This document shows, piece by piece, positions 1-13,100 of a DNA stretch of 64,000 bases. Position numbers and translations under genes: made by a program. This DNA is from Echinococcus granulosus (Eukaryota > Platyhelminthes > Cestoda > Cyclophyllidea > Taeniidae). The notes beneath the pieces are model-generated. The model saw only the letters and a program-made list of their open reading frames with translations. It searched no databases and was not told the DNA's origin. The stretch is taken from contig NW_020170401.1 of assembly GCF_000524195.1 (NCBI RefSeq), forward strand, positions 304,060-368,059, written 5' to 3'. Within the stretch, counting starts at the first letter, position 1. Each line of letters opens with the position of its first letter.

Positions 1-1597
1 GGAATGATGCACCATCTACTTCACTAAATGTTATTTAATTTGGTGGACTTTTGTCGTCTATTTCCTAAGTTCCGAATCCGGAATTTCGTACTGATGATTT
101 CCTATTTGTTTGTGGTCATAGCGGAGGTGGTTTACTATCATTCATTGATAGATCAGAAAATGTTTTGCATAGTAGGCTCCAATCCGGAATGGCGTACGAG
201 TCTCGGATCAGGAAATCAGTAAGTTAATCCGGCATAGGGCACCAATACCACAGATGGTAGGGGTGGAACTCAATACCACAAGCTCGGCGATCAAATCTGG
301 TGGGTCGAAAAAGGCCCTCATTACGCCAACGAAATTCATCTCTCTTTTTTGGCCGTCTTAGTGGTCTAGACGTCAACTAAAAGATGGTTAAGAAGTTCAT
401 GAGGTTTTGCTGCATTACAAATTGCACCGATTCAAGTGGATAAATCGCCGCCGTAACTGACGTTTGTCCCTCAACATACATACACAAGGCAGGCACATAC
501 TTTGAAAGATAAAGTGAACCATATCTTAGATTTGGAGACAACCAATGGCGTTGACAATGCCAGCTCCTCATCTTACCTTAGCCAGAAGAACGTGTAATGA
601 TAGCATATTTCAATTAGGCACGTAAAGGAAAAAAATAGCCGATGCTCCTTGAAGTTTATGTTTGGAACATGGAACCCATCAACATAAATTACTTTAGCAT
701 CACTCAAATCGGCCATAACAGGAAGTTCTGGACAAGTTAGACTGGAATGATATTTTAATAGCAGCAAGACATTCTTCGCAATCAAGATTTAAAGGTCTTC
801 ATGATGGGGTTGGTTCATTAATTAACTCAAATTATTCAGCCCGATCTGCCACCATACCTCTTCAAAATACTACACAACAAAGCTGGTAAAAAAATACTAC
901 AGCGTTGGTAAGGTGGGTAAAATTCAAACCCCATCCATCATTTCCAGCCAACATTTGATTAGATGGAATTTAGAGTTCAGTCTATAGGTTATCACAAATC
1001 CCAACCAAATATGATACAAAATTTCTTAGGCATTAATGTTCCTCCTCTCTCGCGACCACAGCAACTGTTCTCGGGTTGAGTGATTTTGACATCGATACAG
1101 GAACCTGGATGATACGGCTTTCCATATTCTACTTTTTGGACCATAGGGAGGTGTCAGGTCCTCCATCATAGTCTGTCCTTCAAGGGGCTAGTTTGAACTT
1201 ATTCATGTGAGTGCCCCTAAGCTAGTTGTTTTATTTCAAAATTAGCGCTTCTGGTGAAACGTTGAAGATGGCTAGCCTTCCAAAGTGACTAGCCTTCCCC
1301 TAAATATTAGCTAATGCTGCCATTTATTCCATGGGTCAAAATATGTCATCGCTACCGTTGCTGCAGAAATCACGTACCTCCCGTAGAAGTTATACAACAG
1401 AGAATTATGAAAATCGCTCTATTTTTTTAAGATAAAGAAGTAGTAAAAGAATCAAAGCCTAAGTGTCGCGCCACTAAAGCTTACTATGCTGGTTTTAGGA
1501 TATCTGTGCTGGGAAATTATTTTCCATGATACATGATCACTGCAGAGGGCAATAAGTCGAATCTCCTACGGATATGAGTGAATTCATTTCTAACCGT
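1..1597. other. No gene seen
   Basis: AT-rich sequence with stops in all frames. The only item is the weak kinase-like frame at 573-785. Confidence 0.6.
573..785 (-). pseudogene. Possible pfkB/adenosine-kinase-like exon remnant (weak)
   Basis: A 70-residue minus frame contains LSDAKVIYVDGFHV. This resembles the segment of adenosine kinases (pfkB family) that reads roughly KA-x-x-Y-x-x-GFFLTV. A donor-like AAG/GTAAG lies near 582 on minus. The similarity covers about 15 residues and ends abruptly, and no other kinase exon was seen nearby. Chance resemblance is quite possible. Confidence 0.12.
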
Positions 1598-1758
1598 AAC
1601 ACTAGGGTAGTTTATTTAACTCTGCCTTTGATCGGGTGAGCACTTAAGTATCCGAAGATCCTACTTCCGCTCGGTGGAATGGCCTCCAGGTTATGCCCGT
1701 AGCTTTCTGCCACAATACTATGGCTTCTTATGATTTCAGGAAAGACTTGGGAGCTCCA
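1598..1758 (+). repeat. Lone LTR of the TRIM-like family (copy J)
   Basis: It matches the LTR blocks CACTTAAG, CTACTTCCGCT, GGTGGAATGGCCTCC, AATACTATGGCTTCTT and GATTTCAGGAAAGACTTGG, ending GCTCCA at 1758. About 30 bases are missing in the middle. No interior follows. The left edge is uncertain by roughly 10 bases. Confidence 0.6.
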
Positions 1759-2821
1759 TTAACCAGTCGTATTTGAAATAAGGTTGGATATGAGTTATTT
1801 TCCGACAATAATGCCTTATTTGAAATCCCCGTCAGCTAGGGTAACAGATAAGCTACGTTTCTGGATAACTTTCTGCCATGCAGGTGAGGTAGAAGTTAAA
1901 CAATCTGTTTAGCATAGGAGATTACCTCAAGATATATCTGAGAATAGTTTTTTTCCAGAGATTAACTATAATAAATCAACCGGATTATCCTGATTAAGAG
2001 ATTACGTGTATCTTGCTCTTTGACACAAAAAGTATTAAAGTATTGCCTACTGCACTAAGAAACTTTCCCTCATTTTACGTACAAGTGAATTCAGAATTCA
2101 GTCACCCCCCCCCCATTTGCTCAGATGTAAGCAACAAAGAGAAGATGTCAAAAACTTGTTATTTTTCCCTTATACACTTCAAAAGTTGTTCTATGGTAAG
2201 GTCTCATCAAAAAACAAAGGTCATTAAGAAAGGGAAAATTTTTGATAATAGTGGTCATTCCAAAGTTGTCCACTCATCATCCACTGCTGTACTCTCCATC
2301 CCTCGGTTTCTCTTCAATTCTTTGATTTAACCGGAGCACTGATTCTTTTTACGCCCTCTGGGTGGATGCTTTAGCAAGCCCGGTACATTCATCAAAAGGC
2401 GTTTTTTACAACAGATTTAGAAACTACTCTTGAAACCCACTTTGTTTGATTTGGTTAACCTTCTTTAAAGTAGGCCAGAATCAGTCGCTTTTCCAAGCAT
2501 TATGTTTTGGGCAAAGCCAGGGGGATTGCCTGATTTACAAATCAAAAGGTTGAATATATTTAAGTTTGGGAACTTCGTGGGCAAGGATTTTTCAGGAGGA
2601 GGTGAGGTCAATTAGATTAGGGGACAATTTCATGCCTTGTTAAGTTTTGAAGTGGTCAAATCAATATAGAAATATCAAATAAATTCTTTCCACTTTCTTT
2701 AATAAAAGGTGAATAACTGTAAGAGGCTTCGTTCAGACAACCCATTCCTGTAGGATTCATTACAAAGGACTCAATTCACATCCCCGAGGTTCAGACGGCT
2801 ATCGATGCGGGTCCGGATTGA

Positions 2822-2947
2822 CGTACTGCCAAGTCATAAGGGAATGGAGGAAGTTGTATTGCTACTGTACAGAAGTGGAAGTACAAAGACCGGGCCTTAA
2901 GTGCCCTCATAAACCAAGCGCGGAATTAAACAACCCAGGTGTTACCA
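2822..2947 (-). repeat. Lone, internally deleted LTR of the TRIM-like family (copy K)
   Basis: On minus, about 126 bases match the LTR: TGGTAACACCTGG start, GGGCACTTAAGGC, TCTTTGTACTTCC, then a jump to CTTCTGTAC and GACTTGG. The central GGTGGAATGGCC part is deleted. It is the only minus-strand copy in the left half of the window. Confidence 0.5.
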
Positions 2948-5467
2948 TAGAATCATATTTGTGACACCACTGGGGCATATCCGCTACCTTTAAACCATGG
3001 CGACGAGCAGGGCTTCAGTGAACAGTCGTATTTACGGATATGCATAAGGAGGATTATTTCAATACCAGAGTGGGACATGAAGTAAAATGTAATTTCTTTC
3101 AAGTGTTTTATAAATAATTTTGAAATCCTTAAAGTATGCAGAGGAGTCCGATTCCAGTTTTGCCTTAAATAGATCAGCTACGAAGGAATGAAACTAGGCC
3201 AGAAATCCAGTGGGCTACTTAACATTATGCATTTTATTCAATAAGCAGTATTTTAATGAAAAGAGAGTGATATAATGAAACATCCTTCATGAAGAATGTT
3301 TTTTTTTAATGAATTTGTCAGCTAAGGAGGCAATAAATGTGTCTCATTGAAGACTATGTAATGCATTGGCGTAGAAGTGTCACCGAAATCATCAAAAATT
3401 ATAGTCTAAGCAAGGTAGGGACAATGAACCAGACTTTGTTACATTTAAAATGTTTGCAACACGAAACCGGCCTTTTCAGTCTCTCGCTATCCGGCCTTCT
3501 CAGTTGATGACATAAAGCTCTACCACCAGCCTACCATCCCATCTGTAGGACCATTCTAAGATCCCCTTAAGTAATTTGATACTTTGTTCAACTTTTTAAC
3601 AAAATTATCCCAGTTCACCGGCATCCATGCCTTCTACATTTGCCATAATAATCTGACGTTTTTAGCCAAACCTGTAATCACTTCTGTATGACGGTCTTCT
3701 TCCTGGCAGACTGAAGATTCAGATAAGAATCGGAGTATATTTAAAGTATGTCGCAAGGTGGGCATTGGCAAAAAAACAAAGCTTTTAGCTCCCCTTCTCT
3801 CCCTCCTTAAGAGTTCACCTTTAATGTAAAAGACAAAGTAGAGCGAGAAATTTTTTTCAGTGTCCTGCAGTGGATGCCAAAGAATCTACCCTAGTGACGG
3901 AAGGTAGCGAATTAACTCATAAGGTGATTTTATATAATGACAGCCTTCTGGGAGATCTGAAGGCTCACTTGACATTCATAAAGAAAACGCATTCTTAACC
4001 GGTTGAACAAGGTAGGCAGCATGGCTGATTAAACAAATGTCCATTAATACTAGCTTTTTTCCTCTTCGGACTTTTCTCTGCCATTCTTTGCCGATTTAAC
4101 GAATGATAACGCAACTAATACCTGTGGAATGAATGACGTGATGAAGGGATTAATTTACTTCTAGCTGACAGGAGTGATCTCCACTTTCTCTTTAGGCGTC
4201 AGCACTTGGTAACCCTGTGGTCGACCACCCTCCCATTTATGCCATCATGAGTCTTTCAATGAGGAAAAATGATTGCCAGGCAGAATAAAAACGAAGTCAT
4301 AAATTACCATCATGTGGAAGGAAATTCATGAATATCGCGCGACCTGCAAGATGGTCTGAGTTGGAAAAACATCTGCACGGAAAATGGTGCTGAAGATTGG
4401 ACAATGTTCCTTGTACCAATAGCCCTTGGCAGTAACACTGATTTAAGCCCAACAGAAGGAAGGAGGTGTTGCGAAGTCTGGAAACCCGATCCAACTTCAT
4501 TAGGTGTTGCTGTGCGGAACACAAATTCAAGGACATGTCTGAAGTATCTTCCAACTACGACAGTCGGGAGAAGTGTTGTTGATTGTTGTTGCTGTTGATG
4601 TGTTGGCTATAAGCATCTACACAGTAACCTAAATGACGAAGGCATAGGAGTCCACACCAAGCGAGACCATTTTATTGCAGATTGCCTACTTAAGCTCGCT
4701 CCTAAAGCTTTTTATTTGCTATGGTTTTGAATCGTATGCCGTATGACCCTCATGACCTATTATCTTAACTCTTAACAAGTTAATAATGTCTTGGAATGGA
4801 CTTCTAATTAGATTCGGTTTTCAAATCAGTGTCAAGTAAATTGATGTCATTAAACCTAGTAAAAACTTATCGAAGTGATAAAATTTTCCTACACAAGGCT
4901 CAGAAATAAGATTTTCTTCTGAAAAATTGTTTTCCTTATTGAGAACTTTAAATTTTAGGTTTCCTTAAGGTTGCATAAAACATTTTTGAACTAAATGCCT
5001 TCTAAAAGCACTCTTCAGGGACGATAGATCCGAATGATGTATTCTGTATTTCTTGATTTGAAATGGACCAATGTCTGTCACTAAAGCCGATATTTGTATC
5101 TGTTCTCCATGTCCGAATAAGGTGCCCCCTAGTTTTATGCACTTCCCACTATTTTATCCCTAGGCGGCCACCCGATCTTAAGACGATTGGTCCATGAAGT
5201 TTCCTTTATTTTCGGACATTTTTTGACAAAAATTACACTTCGTGCTTCAGATTTTAGCTATGGTTTTGGCATTTTAGATTAAGGAGACATTTAAAGTTGT
5301 TCTACAAAGACAGTACATTCTAATATTAGTAAAATAAGGAAATTGCTACTCAAAAATGGACGAAAAATCAGTTCTTGTGCACTTTGTGCTGCAACTTATT
5401 GCATTCAACACGTTTGTCAGCTCTATAACGCGCAGAAGATGCCTCGATTTTCTTACCTGACCTCAGC

Positions 5468-5483
5468 GTCACAAATGTGTGAC
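5468..5483. repeat. 16-base palindrome GTCAC-N6-GTGAC, site 1
   Basis: Reads GTCACAAATGTGTGAC. It lies 10 bases before the assembly gap. One of eight sites with the same GTCAC half-sites and fixed spacing. Confidence 0.7.
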
Positions 5484-5493
5484 ACTTATAATT

Positions 5494-5593
5494 NNNNNNN
5501 NNNNNNNNNNNNNNNNNNNNNNNNNNNNNNNNNNNNNNNNNNNNNNNNNNNNNNNNNNNNNNNNNNNNNNNNNNNNNNNNNNNNNNNNNNNNN
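5494..5593. other. Assembly gap (100 N)
   Basis: Exactly 100 N, the conventional placeholder for a scaffold gap of unknown size. The apparent 218-residue frame from 5343 to 5999 runs through the gap and is not evidence for a gene. Confidence 0.99.
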
Positions 5594-7487
5594 GGTTACA
5601 CTAAATCAAACTGCAAGCGGCTTATTCAAGCTAAAAATAAGCCAGCTTATTTTCAGCCAGATAATTTTGGGGATTTTGAGTGAAAAACTCCCAGGTGCAA
5701 TGGTGGACATCGGTTCTTGTATTCAGTTAAGATGTGGTAATGCACCTACCTTGAAAAAAACGCAAAGAACTCTACGATTTTATAGTATTCGAAAGTTCCG
5801 ATTCGCAGCTCTATTTAAGGGCTTGGAATTTGCAGGCTCGCTAGATATCAGGTCAGTGACTAGCACCATAGGGACGTTAATGGAATGGCCGTCGAGAATG
5901 ATGGTTTGCTACCCTGATGAATGGTGCATGGACTATGTCACAGTACCATCTATTAGAAGCAGTGGTGTGTGCATGCATCAACGTGAGATGGTGGAATGAA
6001 TTGCTTGTCAACGAAGGCACCAATCTCCACTCAACTGATAGTCACTTGTATCTGCGGAAGACTAGAAGCAAAGTACGATGATGACGGGCCGCCCGACAGC
6101 TCAGTGATAAGGCACTTGGAGTACCGTATACCGCATCCTTGTTGGCCATTCCATAAACAACTCCCTGTCGACGGATTGATATCAGGCCTGTAGTGGAAGT
6201 GTATAAGAAGTAAATTTTGCTGTTGATTTGATTAGCATAATCATTCTTGAATATGTGTCGAATCAAAAATCTAGTGCTCCTTGGATATCAAGGATCAAGA
6301 ATTTTGCACTTGCACCAGTGGGTCTTGCAATGTCAGAGGTTTCCAAGAATTAAATAAACGCTGAAATGGACGTTTTAAAGAGCCAAGCTTAACGGAAAAG
6401 ATAAATTCAGTTTGTGGTGATGGGCATATACCACTGAAGTGCAAGCAAGTCAAGAGTCCCGTTTTGGTGTGAACTCCCGATTCATTTTCGTTGCCTTGAC
6501 TCTTCGTACGAGGCCTTTGATTGCGAACTGCCTTAGCTTCACAGCTAGGTCAATGTGCACACGTGAAATGGTATTTTTCTTCCGCTGTTGACTTTTTCCT
6601 TAACAGTTTTTACTCTTCTTTCCTTCTGTGCGGAAACATGCGCGGCGCCCTTCCCTCTTTCGCGGATCCACTTTATTACTACTGTCTCTGCGCTTTAAAG
6701 GAGATAGTATCCTGACAAAGAGCATCTACCTAGTTTCTACACTTTTGTACCTTTCTTTTACTACAAGAAACTGTTTCAATCAGTGTCGTTTTGTGAAACA
6801 GTTGTTCCCGTTGGCTATGAAAGTTGTCCAGAAGTTAGGAAATGTGTCAAAGGCACTAATTCAGCTCCATGATCCCTATCCTCACGGGATTAAGGCTTCC
6901 TCACATAAATTCACAATTTTCAGAGAGTTCAAAAGTGCTTGTATTGTTTTGAGGGATGAATGAAGAACACTCCAGTTGTCCAGACAATTATGATTGAGGT
7001 AAAATTATGTGTATTCCAATGATAAACATGACGTGACGTCCTCTTCATGTTTCTAATCCTGCAGCTCTTCGGTATTTTGTGCGCTGTCTTGCATCTGGTG
7101 ATGACTTGGAATGTTTTGCAGTCAGAACCCTGACCACTAATTCATTAGAAAGAATAGGAGTTGGAAGGATCCGCCTCAAATATTATCAATCTTGATTAAC
7201 TCTCCCGATGTCTGTTTCAAAGGAACATCGCCCATCACACCTCCGAGGCTTTATTTTATAATGTGTCAACTAAAGTCATTTTAATTTATTCGAAACGGCC
7301 ACGCACATGTGGCAAAGCAATTGAGATAAGCAAGTTGTAGCTCCAAATGCGTGTAACTCTGGTAGAAAATGTTTAAACTCATTGCTACAGTCAAAAAATG
7401 TTTTATTTAAAATCCCAAAGTTTTCACGATTTCAAGATTTGAATTCTGTCTAAATATTACAAGAATAGATCAAATTTCGGCCATAAC

Positions 7488-8450
7488 TGCAGTACTTTGA
7501 TTATTTGTTTAACTATTTGTGCTAATTTTGCCGTCAATTAAGGCTCCGCCTTTGTACCTCCGCTGGGCGACATTGCCTCAGGGTTATGGCAGTAGTCCTC
7601 AGTCCTTCTGTATGACGATAATGCATATTCTGCCCTAGTATTACATCTTCTTTGAACTTCAGGGTAGTCTTGAAGCGCTACATTGGCGCCAGCAGTGGAA
7701 AGCGAGCCCTACCCTAGAGGGCACGTACCCAGATTTCTAACACTGAATACTACGCCCTAACATGATGGAGGAATGACATTTGACGAGAATGGGTAAATTT
7801 GGGAAAACCTCTAACAGAAGGGCTGAAACTGGCATCTACCTTCAGCAGCTACTCAAGTCCTATTTTCTACAGGATTGCTATTAACATCTAGAAGACTCTA
7901 ACCGTGAGATAGCAGAAGTTTGGTATGGAGCTGGCCTCGATATCTGTATGAGGATGCAAATTAAGTTGTGCTATATGAATAAAACCCAGATAGATGAATA
8001 AGAAAGGGCAGCACTGAAGTGTGAACATTTCGGCAAGTGTTCGTAAGCCTAATGAAGGACACACGAGATGGCCAGCATATTCTCCTTCCCCTGAATACGG
8101 TTCCCAAACAGGGTAAAACTGCAGATCTAGTGGAGTAGCTAGTAGGGATCAGTGATGTGGCAGTCGGATATCCTTTCAGGTACACACAAATGCGATGACC
8201 GGAACGGTTAGATGGTGGGTTTTTTTCTTATAGCACTTACTACGCTGTGATGACCGACACGGGAGGTTGACCAAGTGGAGCGAAGGGGATGGCGCTCAAA
8301 AAAAGGAGAGAAGGATTGTGTGGCTCTTTCATCATTTGCTTCGCGATTATACTTACGCTTGTCGGCATGCCAGTACAACTTCAGCCTTTCTGTACTTCGT
8401 CATTGCATATTTTATCCTATCATTGTCTATTTCGTCTCGGGACGCTGCCA
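7488..8450 (+). mobile_element. TRIM-like LTR element, copy A, both LTRs
   Basis: The 5' LTR is 7488-7682 and starts TG and ends CA. It is followed at 7684 by TGGCGCCAGCAG, which starts with TGG as a tRNA primer-binding site should. The interior has no ORF. It ends in an 18-base all-purine tract (8298-8315) placed like a polypurine tract. The 3' LTR, 8317-8450, has lost about 60 bases after its first third. Short frames in the interior at about 7961-8488 are by-products of this element and not genes. The element has no coding capacity, so any movement would have relied on enzymes supplied in trans. Confidence 0.8.
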
Positions 8451-10143
8451 AAAAATGCATGCTATTCGCTTATATTGAGATAGTTTGAAACAATTATCTT
8501 ACGGTCATTAAAAAAACATAAAATGTTGTTTATTTCTCAACACATTTTAGGGATCAAAAAGTTAACACATTCTTAAATCACAGCCTCTTTTTGTATTTTT
8601 ATTTTAAAATTGCTTTAACATTGAGATTACTCCAATACCGCAGTTCTTTTTATAACCAGTTACTGAAAAAGTGTTCCTAGGTAAACTTTATGGATTAACT
8701 TTGAAAAACTTCGCATTTTTTGTGCATCACTGATTAAGTCAGGCGACTAAAACGATCCTGCGGTTTTTGATGACCCTCATTACAATCACTTGCGGAAACC
8801 AGTACCGACTCACCAAATCCATGCATTTGTTTATAAGAAGGCATTAACAGAAAGGACATGTCAGTCTTCTGTACAAGCTTCACACCAACTGGGTTCACAT
8901 GGCAAGAAAGTTCTGTTAGATCTGATGGATGTGTTCCCTAGTTTGTCGAATCCCCAAACAAGGACTAACTCTGTTCCACAGGAAAGTCTTTGCCTATAGG
9001 TATTTAGACACAGTGGTGGAGAAATAATTGGTTTACAACTACGCTAATCAGGCAAATTGTGAGAGCTTAGGCAAATGGATGTCGCACGTCACGAATTTTC
9101 GGATGGGACGTGTCTTCGATGACTAACGCCTTCCTTTTGACTTCTTTCTTGTGCGTTTTAAAAAGGTCATATTGTTAGGTTTTACCGTGATTGACTGACT
9201 TGTAATGAGAAATGGATTGTTTATCGTTGGTAATCCCTAAGGAAATCACTCACTTTTCGCCTCAAACTTCTAAGGTGTGTTCTACTTTATCTCCAGAAAT
9301 CCAGGGTTCCTCTGGATCGGTGGTAGATTGTAAACGCCATCGTTTACTAGAATGTGTTCATTTACTGAAAACCGCACAATTAAGACTGAGATCCCGATAT
9401 CACATTCGTAGGAGACATCGCAACTGTCGCATGAGAAAATCCACAATTTAGAATAGAATGAGATAAGGAGAAGGGTGCTCTCTTGCCCGATCCTTCTTAC
9501 TTCTCAAAAGATATTTCTCTAAAGGATTATCATTCTTTCTTATTGTCAGTATTCGGCACTCATATGGAAGGTGGAAAGGAAAGGAGATAAAAGTTAGATA
9601 GAGCTATGTTTTCTGCTTCTCAGGCCGAAAAATCCCCCAAGTTTAGAGTTCATATAGGACAATAGACTGCAACTGCCACCAAATACATCATTTTGAACCG
9701 TTTTCTGCTATCATATACCTTTTATCTTTAAATATCGTACGAAGTTGTTTAATTACCCTCGAGGAAGCCAGGCTCTCCCATGATAATAATCGCTCAAAAC
9801 TTTGCCCCTACCCCCACTTCTATTTCACAATTTCCTATTAACAGATAGAAATTCTCTTTCATTAACAATGCAAAGGATCTCATTCAGTTATTTGAGTAAA
9901 ATCTCAATTCCTTTCCCCATGTCTACCTATTTCCTCAATTCTCTTGCGCAAAAAAAGCAACTCCAAGCCATCTGGAAGAGCTGTACGTATTTTGCCTAAA
10001 TTTATGTACATGACACACACAGAGAGCTTGCCAGCCATCACGGCAAGCCTTGGGGCTATGGGTGTGGGCTCGAGGAGGACAGGAAAGTGAGGAGATTCAA
10101 AGTAGGTTTCACCAATACAACAGAGAAGATGGACACTCAATCC
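8451..10143. other. Downstream flank of robo
   Basis: The part nearest 10143 is expected to be robo 3' UTR on minus. Plus frames at 8790-8999 and 9212-9451 are short and unassigned; the second ends in an Arg-rich segment. Confidence 0.4.
9748..9753 (-). terminator. Candidate poly(A) signal for robo
   Basis: The minus strand reads ATTAAA, the commonest variant of the poly(A) hexamer, about 390 bases past the robo stop. A weaker CATAAA lies nearer at 10001-10006. No AATAAA was found in the first 400 bases downstream. This is a motif-only call. Confidence 0.25.
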
Positions 10144-13100
10144 TTAAAAGACCGGTGCATGTATACCACCGTTCGCAGGGACTTGAGCCGACAACTGATG
10201 CTGTGGAATTGGTGGTGGCGGTGGTGGTGGTGGAGGAGGAATACATAGTTCATATTCAGTGAAGGTGGGTGGAATCTGTGGAGGGGGGGCCACATTCATT
10301 GGAACAGTCTTTCTCCTAGCTACCTGTTGCTGCTGTTGCTGTTGATGATGATGTGACAGGTAGTCCTCTTCAGCTCCTGTTGTTGTGCCCGAACTGGAGC
10401 GTGAGATGTATTGCTGTGGACGCACGGAGTACCTTTGTGGACTGTGCATTGTCACCATGGGCACATGTGAGCCTCCAGCATTTGACGACATGTCAGAAGG
10501 TGTCCGACTTCCTGGTGATATTATGGACGCTTTCTGTGAAATCTCAGCGTTAATCAAAGAGGCTGTAGCATAAGGTGTAACGCTGGAACTTATATGATCG
10601 AGCCCTGAACCGGTTCCATTTGTACACCCCAACTGGGCCACAGGCGCAACCGGTGGTAGCCCATTTGTGGTCGGACTATTTTCAATAACTGATGCGGAGA
10701 AGACACTGTTGTTCGAGATCTCTGCAGGTCGATATTCTACAAAGGGATATTCCATATGTTGCGTGGTAATGTGGGAAAAGAATGGAGACGGGGAGAAATC
10801 TGATGCCTGGCAGAGGATGCCCTCTTCGTAGGTGTGCTGCGCTTGGTTAATGTTTGGATTACAGCTCCCTCCAGTTGAAGAACTATTTGTGCTTGCAATA
10901 GTGGTGTTGGTATTCTGTTGAGTTGATGCTGTGGGCGCTTTTAATGCTGAATCACTTCCCTGAGGACATTCCATATCACTAACACCACCAGAAATGGAAT
11001 GAGGCTTGATTAAGGGGACAAGATTATAACCCTCCTTGGAAACTACAACCGCGCTGCATTTACGTGTCGCATCTTCATTGAATCCGCCTCCAACAGATGG
11101 AGGATATCGTTGTTTTGGTTGAGTCCTTTGCCGGAGGCAAAAGATGACCGCAAAGAACATCGCAAGTAGCCAAATCACTAACACACCGACCACGATGCCA
11201 ATTACCCAAGGTTGAAACTGGATAAGACCATTGACGGTACTTGCTGAAGGTGGAGTGTCGCTGATTATTCCACCTTCAGACACGGAGAAATTGATTGGGA
11301 TGCTTTTGGAACTGCTGCCTCGACAATTCACAGCCGTCATTTGAAGATGATAGATCTCACCAGCTTTGAGACCACTTACAACACCCCTAGTATCACCGTA
11401 ACTAAACTTCAGTTCTCTTTTATCATTCTCTGCAGCGTTGAATACGTAAACGACGAAACCAGTGAGCAGACCATTCCAAGAATCTGCAGGTGGAACAGTC
11501 CATGAAATCTCCACACTATGGTTTGATTGCTTTTTCACTCCAATTATCTGTGGAGGTGTTGAAGGTACATCTTCATGAATGAGAAATAGAGTCGTTTCAT
11601 TTTTCTCCTGTATAGGGTAGATAGAAATGGGCTGTACCAGGACGGAGTAACAATGGAAGGGCTTTAGATGTGCAAGAGTTGACGTCCAGGGAGATGCTAA
11701 TCCATGATTTCGATCAAATGGAAAATCGGCAAACATTTCTGGCTCCTCGTGAGGAACGAGTGAAACACCCTGAGTATCCCTCAACGAAGCCGTATTCAAC
11801 TGCTCTTGGTAGATCTGAATTCGTTGTGTCAGTGTTTCTCCTGAACGCAGACTGCAAAAGGTAGCATCATAGACATTTGCTGAAATGCACCGAGTTAGTG
11901 GAACCTCCTTGTAACGAACAGAAAACCCTGTTAGCGCTGAAGCAACTTCGTGTGGATTCTCCATACTCCAAATAACACGAGCTGAAGTGGATGAAAGGAC
12001 TTGGACCTGCAATCCCTCCAACTTGAATAAACCAGATCCACCGGCTGCTGATGGATCATGACGGTATTGGGTTTGAATAGGGCCTAGAGGGGCACTAGCC
12101 CATCCAATGCGGCCCTCAATCCATCTTGGTCGGATGAGAAAGTAATAGGCAGAGTTTGGCTGAAGGGGTTCCAATCGGATAGCATTTCGAAGCCAGGATT
12201 CCTGTAAAACCTGCCATCCGAGATCTGCTTCGGCTGTATGGAACATTTCGATCCAATAAGATACCCCATTTGTGTCGTGAATGTTGGGCGGGTTCCAAAT
12301 CAGTGTCACAGATTTTGCTGTCTGGTTTAAAACTCGAAGGTTCTCTGGTGGCGATAGAGGCTCTACGGGCTCTGTAACCAATGATAAGTGACTATCGGGA
12401 GGCAGAACTACCAAACTTGCAGTCCAGTTCGACTGCATATATGGACCATGACTAGATTGCAGAAAACAGGTGTAATTCCCTGTATCTTCCATCATAACGG
12501 CGCTGATTTGTAGCCCTCCCCCTGGCAGAAGAGAAAACCTCGGATCACGATCTCGATGAAAAAATTCGATACGTTCTTGTAGACCTCCAGTGGACCTTGT
12601 ACCCCGCACCCAGAAGACGTTTGATTGACTTGTCTCGAAATCGCTTCTAGTTAGGTCAAAACCCGTCTCTGGTTCACGAGTAATGCCAACTTCGCAGTCT
12701 AGAAGAACCGTTTCACCTGTAATACGGGTTTGATTGGCAGGCGGTAGATTGATGATTGGTGGAAGAGGAGTCGTATCCTTGGTAGTCCGAGGAAAAACTT
12801 GCAAACGAGCCTTTTTAGTAATAAGGCCGAGTTCTGAATCTACTGTGCATTGATAGACACCACTGTCAGTGAGACGTACTCCTCGAATTTGTAAATCGCC
12901 CAATTCATTCACAAAGATATTGTCAACTGGATCACTCGGAAAGACAGTTACTTGATTTGGCAAATCCCAGTAAGTAGGAAATTTGTGATTGTTCGCTGCT
13001 CGACAGTGAAAAACCACTGTTTCACCCTCAGTAGCATTTTGATCAGTTGGAAAACGAGAAAACGTGGGTTTGGAGGCCCCTAATACTGTTAGCTGTGCTT

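Larger units (their letters stand above)
1759..7487. other. Gene-poor stretch
   Basis: Apart from the minus-strand lone LTR, the gap and palindrome site 1, nothing is recognisable. A C10 run lies at 2105-2114. Frames open on both strands at 4297-4598 and 5996-6266 overlap antisense and show no domain. A hairpin-like GGCTTAT...ATAAGCC lies near 5619-5645. Confidence 0.5.

Noticed and set aside
5343..5999. Apparent 218-residue plus-strand ORF
   Set aside because: It bridges a 100-N gap of unknown length, so the frame is not real across it; the part after the gap shows no recognisable domain.
9904..10140. 78-residue minus ORF immediately after robo
   Set aside because: It lies in the expected robo 3' UTR, is in another frame and shows no domain.
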